Shown piece after piece: positions 60,101 to 64,000 of a DNA stretch of 64,000 nt (positions are counted from its first letter, which is position 1; every line of letters starts with the position of its first letter). Both the position numbers and the translations under genes were made by a program. The DNA comes from Rhynchosporium graminicola (Eukaryota > Ascomycota > Leotiomycetes > Helotiales > Ploettnerulaceae). Location: the NCBI GenBank assembly GCA_900074885.1, contig FJUW01000007.1:2455051-2519050 (forward strand), written 5' to 3'. The notes below the pieces were generated by a model. It did no database searches. It saw only the letters and a program-made list of their open reading frames with translations, and was not told the origin of the DNA.

Positions 60101-60834
60101 CGGCCAGCGTCAGATCCAGACGAGTCACTTTCGGTCAGATACTGAAGGTCTCCATCTGCTGGCTGACCATTATCCTTTGGCTTTCCATAGATAGACCGAT
60201 AGTCTTGTTGCTCTTCGTCGTCCGAACTCTCATTCCCAGTACTTTGTTTGCGTTTCTTCCCTTTTTGCGCTTGGAGAGGAACAAAATCCGAATCCAAAGC
60301 GGATGAAGTTTCCGCCAATATTTCAGGTCGTATTTTCAGGAGCCTTGGTCTCTCTTTCTGAATCTTAGAAAAGACATATTTCTCCCTTGACCTGGGAATG
60401 CGCCAAAACCTCAAAATAATATCTCTGCTATCACCGTGGTTCCGATCAATCTTCAAGTCCGAAGAAGCACCCAATACATAGCCAGAGCCATACCGGTAAA
60501 AAGGTGGTACATTGTACCGATGGACGCTTCCATATACAAGGTTTCCCACGTCTCCTTTTATGTCAATAACGAAAATCTCGGGAGAGCTGGTGTTTACAGG
60601 CTCCAATGCTGACGCACTTCCTGTTTCGCGTTCAACACTTGCGATGATCCTTTCCTGGCTCTTCGATCGATGTCTTTTGTGATGTCGACGTTTTCCTTCT
60701 TTCTCGTCCTTGCTACGAGTCCTTTCTTTGACGTCCTTCAAGGATTCAGCTTTTGGGTTTTCTGGCTCAGATGTCAGAGCAGCTTTAGGCTTGAAAGAGC
60801 CAAATTTTGGGACAGTAGCCTTGGGTGCCGACAT
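57199..60834 (-). CDS. nrde2: NRDE-2 family nuclear RNA-processing protein
   Basis: 1134-aa nuclear protein of the NRDE-2 family (S. pombe Nrl1), which works with the Mtr4-type helicase and spliceosome factors in nuclear RNA silencing and surveillance. The basic N-terminus has KRRHHKRHRSKSQER, then YRSIYG. HAT/TPR-like helical repeats start near residue 255 (VEKCPQDISTWLNLIDHQD). The family motif region includes AERIRMKCSQTPARTMDE, then DDPYRVIMFTDIEDFL. Exons: 60834-59371, 59295-58836, 58761-58177, 58094-57199, all in phase. For the first intron I use donor GTTAGC at 59370; the frame would otherwise end at a TAG ~54 nt on. The C-terminal exon has unusual Ser/His/Pro-rich stretches (SPDSPHPHPDSHSHSRS). 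The start at 60834 (MSAPKATVPKFGSF) is preferred over 60846. Divergent from UTP10. Confidence 0.88.
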
Positions 60835-61148
60835 TACCCAGACCAAATCAGTGTTGTAACATCGCCGTAAGATTTTGAATTCAGTATTTGATAACGGTGA
60901 GGATTTTTAGACTGTTAAATACGACCACGACTTTCCAACGTGGACTGACTAATGATCACGTGTAGCTCACGTATCTGGCGACGCGTTAGACGTCCGTTTC
61001 TAAATTCTACTAGCGTCAATTCAGGTAAAAGGTTTATCCGAGCCGGGAGAAAAAGTGCGGGACGGATAATTTTCGATTAGAACATTATTGGAGGTTATCA
61101 GAGGGTTGCGCAATCTGAGTCCTAACATTCGCGAACGATTAACATAAA
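60835..61148. promoter_or_regulatory. Divergent promoter region of nrde2 and utp10
   Basis: 314-bp spacer between outward-facing starts of two nuclear/nucleolar RNA-processing genes. No individual motif assigned. Confidence 0.5.
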
Positions 61149-64000
61149 ATGGCGACCTCATTGGCAGCCCAGCTGTCTGTTATTGCAGCGAATTCCGAAA
61201 ATTCTCTCAATCTCAAGGCGCAGAAGGCCAAACACTCGAAGTCCTTAATCTTCGAGCCCAGGATAGCTGCCTCACAGAGCTTCGACACGATATACACATT
61301 ATGTCACGAAGGATTCCAGGAACTATGCCTATTAGATGGGAGGTTTCTGGAATTTCAGCGGGACATCTTCAGCGAGCAAAGCCAAGAAGAAGACCGATCA
61401 CAAATGAATGCGGCTCAAAACTCGGAGCTCGACAGAAGGCTAGAAGCATTTTTGGGATTGGTTGGAGGCCGGTTGAGATTGACACCGGCGATTAAAGCTG
61501 TGGAATGGCTCGTTCGAAAATTCAAGTGAGTTCTATAGGACTTAGTATGACAGACTACTTTACTGACAGTTGTCGCAGGATTCATGACCACAACACCTCG
61601 TTTCTTCTTTTGACTTTCCTTCCGTACCATACACTCCCAGTTTTCACAACACTACTTTCAATATTACCTGAGAAGTTGCCGCAGGAATATAGATTCCTCC
61701 AACCCTACATTCGATCCTTGACATCGCCTCCCAGGCATACAATTGTCCAAGTCGCCACGACAGCTGTTCCATTCGCCTCAGCTCTCAATAGCTACGTTTT
61801 ACGGATATGCCAAGCTCGACAGAACTACCAAGCCCTTCTGGCTTTCTGGGCTGGTATCATGACCGAAGCTGTGGCCGGAATGATGGACAAATCGCGATCC
61901 GGCAGGCAAGGTGTTCAAACACAAAATGAACAGGAAGTTATTTTGCGACTGCTGCCAACGCTCAATGAAGGCCTGGCCATGAAGAGGGTCCCGGATCTCC
62001 GCGTGGGATGTTATATGATACTATCTATCATGGCCTCGAAGGGTGGATTGGACGACAAAATGTTGATAGCCATGATGGACGCGGTCGTACTAGGATGGAC
62101 CGAGGAAACTACTGTGCCAGGACTTGTGTGCCTTTCTATACTGGCACAAAATCGAAGCGCCAAAAAGACACCGAAACGGGTCACTAAAGAGCTACTGAGG
62201 GTGCCAAATTTGCCAAACCTCCTTACTGAGCTCTCGAAGCAGCGGCGAGTAGATAAACTTGCCAATGGTTTCTGTGTTGCGCTTGTGGAGCGAGTGCGCA
62301 GCACTTCAGAGACAACCCATCTTTTGACCATTCGTCAACTTCTCGAGCAACAATTACTGAGTGATGCCCAAGCTGCGTGTAATTTCAAGGCTCTTCTGCT
62401 TGTGGCATTTCAACTCGACGCCACTTCCAGTACCCACCAAGATTTGCGCTCGCACCTTGCTTCGCTTCTGGTGTCCCTTACGCAGCTGTCAGGACATGTG
62501 GGCTTTGTGTTTCGAGGAGTATTAGGAGACACGGAGATCGATATCGATGATCTGGAGTTGAAATTACAAACTACGCTTCGAAGTATTGAACCACCACCCT
62601 CGCCAACGGGTGATGCAGTAATGGTAGAGGCCGACAACTCAGGAGTCATTCCAAATCTCTCAGCTCTCCTTGAAGCTCTGCCTAAGAAAACGGTCAGTGA
62701 AACAACATTCTTGTCGCATGGCACTTCCCACATATACCCAGACCTGTGCCGAGCTTTCATTGCCTCTGCGTCTAACAATCTCGACCTTGATGCTTTCGAC
62801 GAAGTCCCGATTCTGCGACGCCAGTCTGCATTGGCAGATACCGCATATCTCAGCTTCTACATGAGAACCTGGTGTGGTCCATATCCAGTCACGGCGAGAG
62901 CTTCAGCTTTGAAAATGGCAACTCGTTGCGTGTCTGGTTGCGACGCCTCCACCGTTGACTTTCAAGCAGTTCTTCCATACGCAATTGCAGCATTGGCCGA
63001 TCATGCCACTAAGGTCCGTCGTGCAGCGTCAGAGTTGCTTATAGCCATAAGTAAAGTGCAGCGTACTACCCCAGAGGCCAAGAAGAAGTCAGCCGTCAAA
63101 CCACCAAGATGGGCATCGCATGATCTGTATGGTGTAGGCAATACCGAAGAGCTAACCTGGCTTTCCGCGGACGTTTTTGCTCGTCTCCTCAGCGAGGTTA
63201 TCGTTCCTGGCCTTGAGGAATGTATCCTCGATCGAAAACATGTCGAATCCATGTTCGAAAAATCACTAAATAGCGCTCGGGGTCTTGAAACGCCGAAGAA
63301 ACAGGATGTCGGGCGCTTGCCACAAATTGCACGAATTGCAATCTTGACTGCACTTTCCAGCCATGTTATTCACACCCCTTTGTATGCAGTGAAGCTACGA
63401 CTACTTGCTTCGCTGAACCAGGTTCGGAGCATTGCGGGAACGACAAGGACGAAGGTTTTGTTGCCTGCTCTTCAGCATTGGGTCGCGTTATCGTCTACAG
63501 AAGCCTTGCAACATTGTCAAGATGAGCAGATTGACGTTGCTGAACTTGATGAACAATTGCTTGCGACTGTGGTGGCAAATGACAAGGAAGGTCTTCAGTA
63601 CTTAGCCAGCATTATAACTGGGGAGGTTGCCTCAACTAGACCTGAATTCTTGGAAGCCGTCTTCAAGAGACTGCGATCTGTGTGGTCATCACTCAAGGGA
63701 GAAAGTCGTTTAACTACTGCCCAAATCTTGATGGACGCGGCGCATTCCACGTCTGAAGATTTGAACGGATTAAAAGAGGCGATATCCGCCGGCTCTGCTG
63801 ATCTGCTACGCACCAGCCCCCTTTCAAGCGATATTTTGTTGTCTTTCGTGAACCAACTCCCGACTGCCGCGATGCTTTCAGACAAACCGCCAGCAACGAA
63901 GAGGCGGAGGAAAAGCCACGGAGAAGTCGCACGTGCACCACTACAAGATTCGAAACAACTCTCCGATGCCATCAAGAAAGTCACTTTTGTCTTGCAACTC
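61149..64000 (+). CDS. utp10: UTP10 (U3 snoRNP / SSU processome HEAT-repeat protein), 3' truncated by window
   Basis: N-terminal 933 residues of UTP10/HEATR1, a very large nucleolar HEAT-repeat protein of the t-UTP subcomplex needed for rDNA transcription and early 18S rRNA processing. The start MATSLAAQLSVIAANSEN, then FDTIYTLCHEGFQELCLLD, matches the family N-terminus. LPQEYRFLQPYIRSLTSPPR and AFWAGIMTEAVAGM are further family traits. HEAT-like helices follow throughout (AVLPYAIAALADHATKVRRA). Exon 1 is 61149-61525, the intron 61526-61578 (GTGAGT...TCGCAG), and exon 2 from 61579 stays open to base 64000. The full protein is usually about 1800 aa, so roughly half is present. The truncation is only the window edge. 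Confidence 0.93.

Noticed and set aside
1..64000. Secondary-metabolite cluster, CRISPR array, virus-derived segment or bacterial-type defence system
   Set aside because: No PKS/NRPS/terpene synthase genes, no spaced repeats, no polymerase, capsid or restriction-type genes seen; regulators and enzymes here have unrelated roles.

Overview
The window looks like a chromosomal segment of a filamentous ascomycete (Pezizomycotina). Nearly every gene can be rebuilt from short GT-AG introns, mostly about 45-120 nt, several with a CTAAC/CTGAC-like branch site. The content is typically fungal: Zn(II)2Cys6 regulator, Rua1-type regulator, GH55 glucanase, S10 carboxypeptidase, Hsp104, mL67/Mhr1. Genes lie on both strands with intergenic spaces of 0.3-5.7 kb rich in TAGG/CCTA microsatellites. 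I favour a Leotiomycetes-like genome, but that is only an impression. I see no bacterial-style operon, CRISPR array, rRNA, tRNA or PKS/NRPS cluster.

Layout: 0-2.4 kb has no recognisable gene; 2.4-4.4 kb Rua1-type zinc-binding regulator (+); 6.5-8.4 kb trimethyllysine dioxygenase in ten exons (+); 9.1-9.6 kb promethin-like membrane protein (-); 10.9-12.0 kb Gfo/Idh/MocA oxidoreductase with a GC-AG intron (-); 12.8-14.3 kb ELO-family elongase (-); 14.3-20.0 kb gene-poor, with a decayed coiled-coil reading frame and a hAT-like non-autonomous element; 20.0-22.1 kb secreted serine carboxypeptidase (-); 22.5-23.0 kb second copy of the hAT-like element; 23.6-24.8 kb cyclin H (+); 25.6-28.8 kb large BTB-like protein (-); 30.3-33.3 kb secreted GH55 beta-1,3-glucanase (-); 35.2-36.3 kb secreted lysozyme-like protein (+); 38.1-40.9 kb Hsp104/ClpB (-); 41.4-42.8 kb Mhr1/mL67 (+); 43.3-44.8 kb sulfotransferase-like P-loop protein (-); 46.7-47.1 kb small secreted cysteine-rich protein (-); 47-51 kb repeat-rich intergenic DNA with a 153-bp inverted-repeat element; 51.1-54.4 kb Zn2Cys6 transcription factor (+); 54.8-56.4 kb COP9 signalosome subunit 1 (+); 57.2-60.8 kb NRDE-2 family protein (-); 61.1-64.0 kb UTP10, cut by the window end (+).

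Functional links are mostly loose. Carnitine synthesis, a lipid-droplet-type membrane protein and a fatty acid elongase lie within 8 kb. Two secreted enzymes (GH55 and lysozyme-like) are divergent, and with the S10 peptidase and the small cysteine-rich protein give the window four secreted products. Hsp104/Mhr1 and NRDE-2/UTP10 are divergent housekeeping pairs. The least expected structures are two small mobile-element families: a hAT-like MITE pair with 8-bp target duplications, and a ~155-bp G-rich inverted-repeat family at 10.6 and 50.3 kb. Exon coordinates were derived by hand from splice signals and reading-frame continuity. CDS entries give the outer limits, with introns listed in the evidence.
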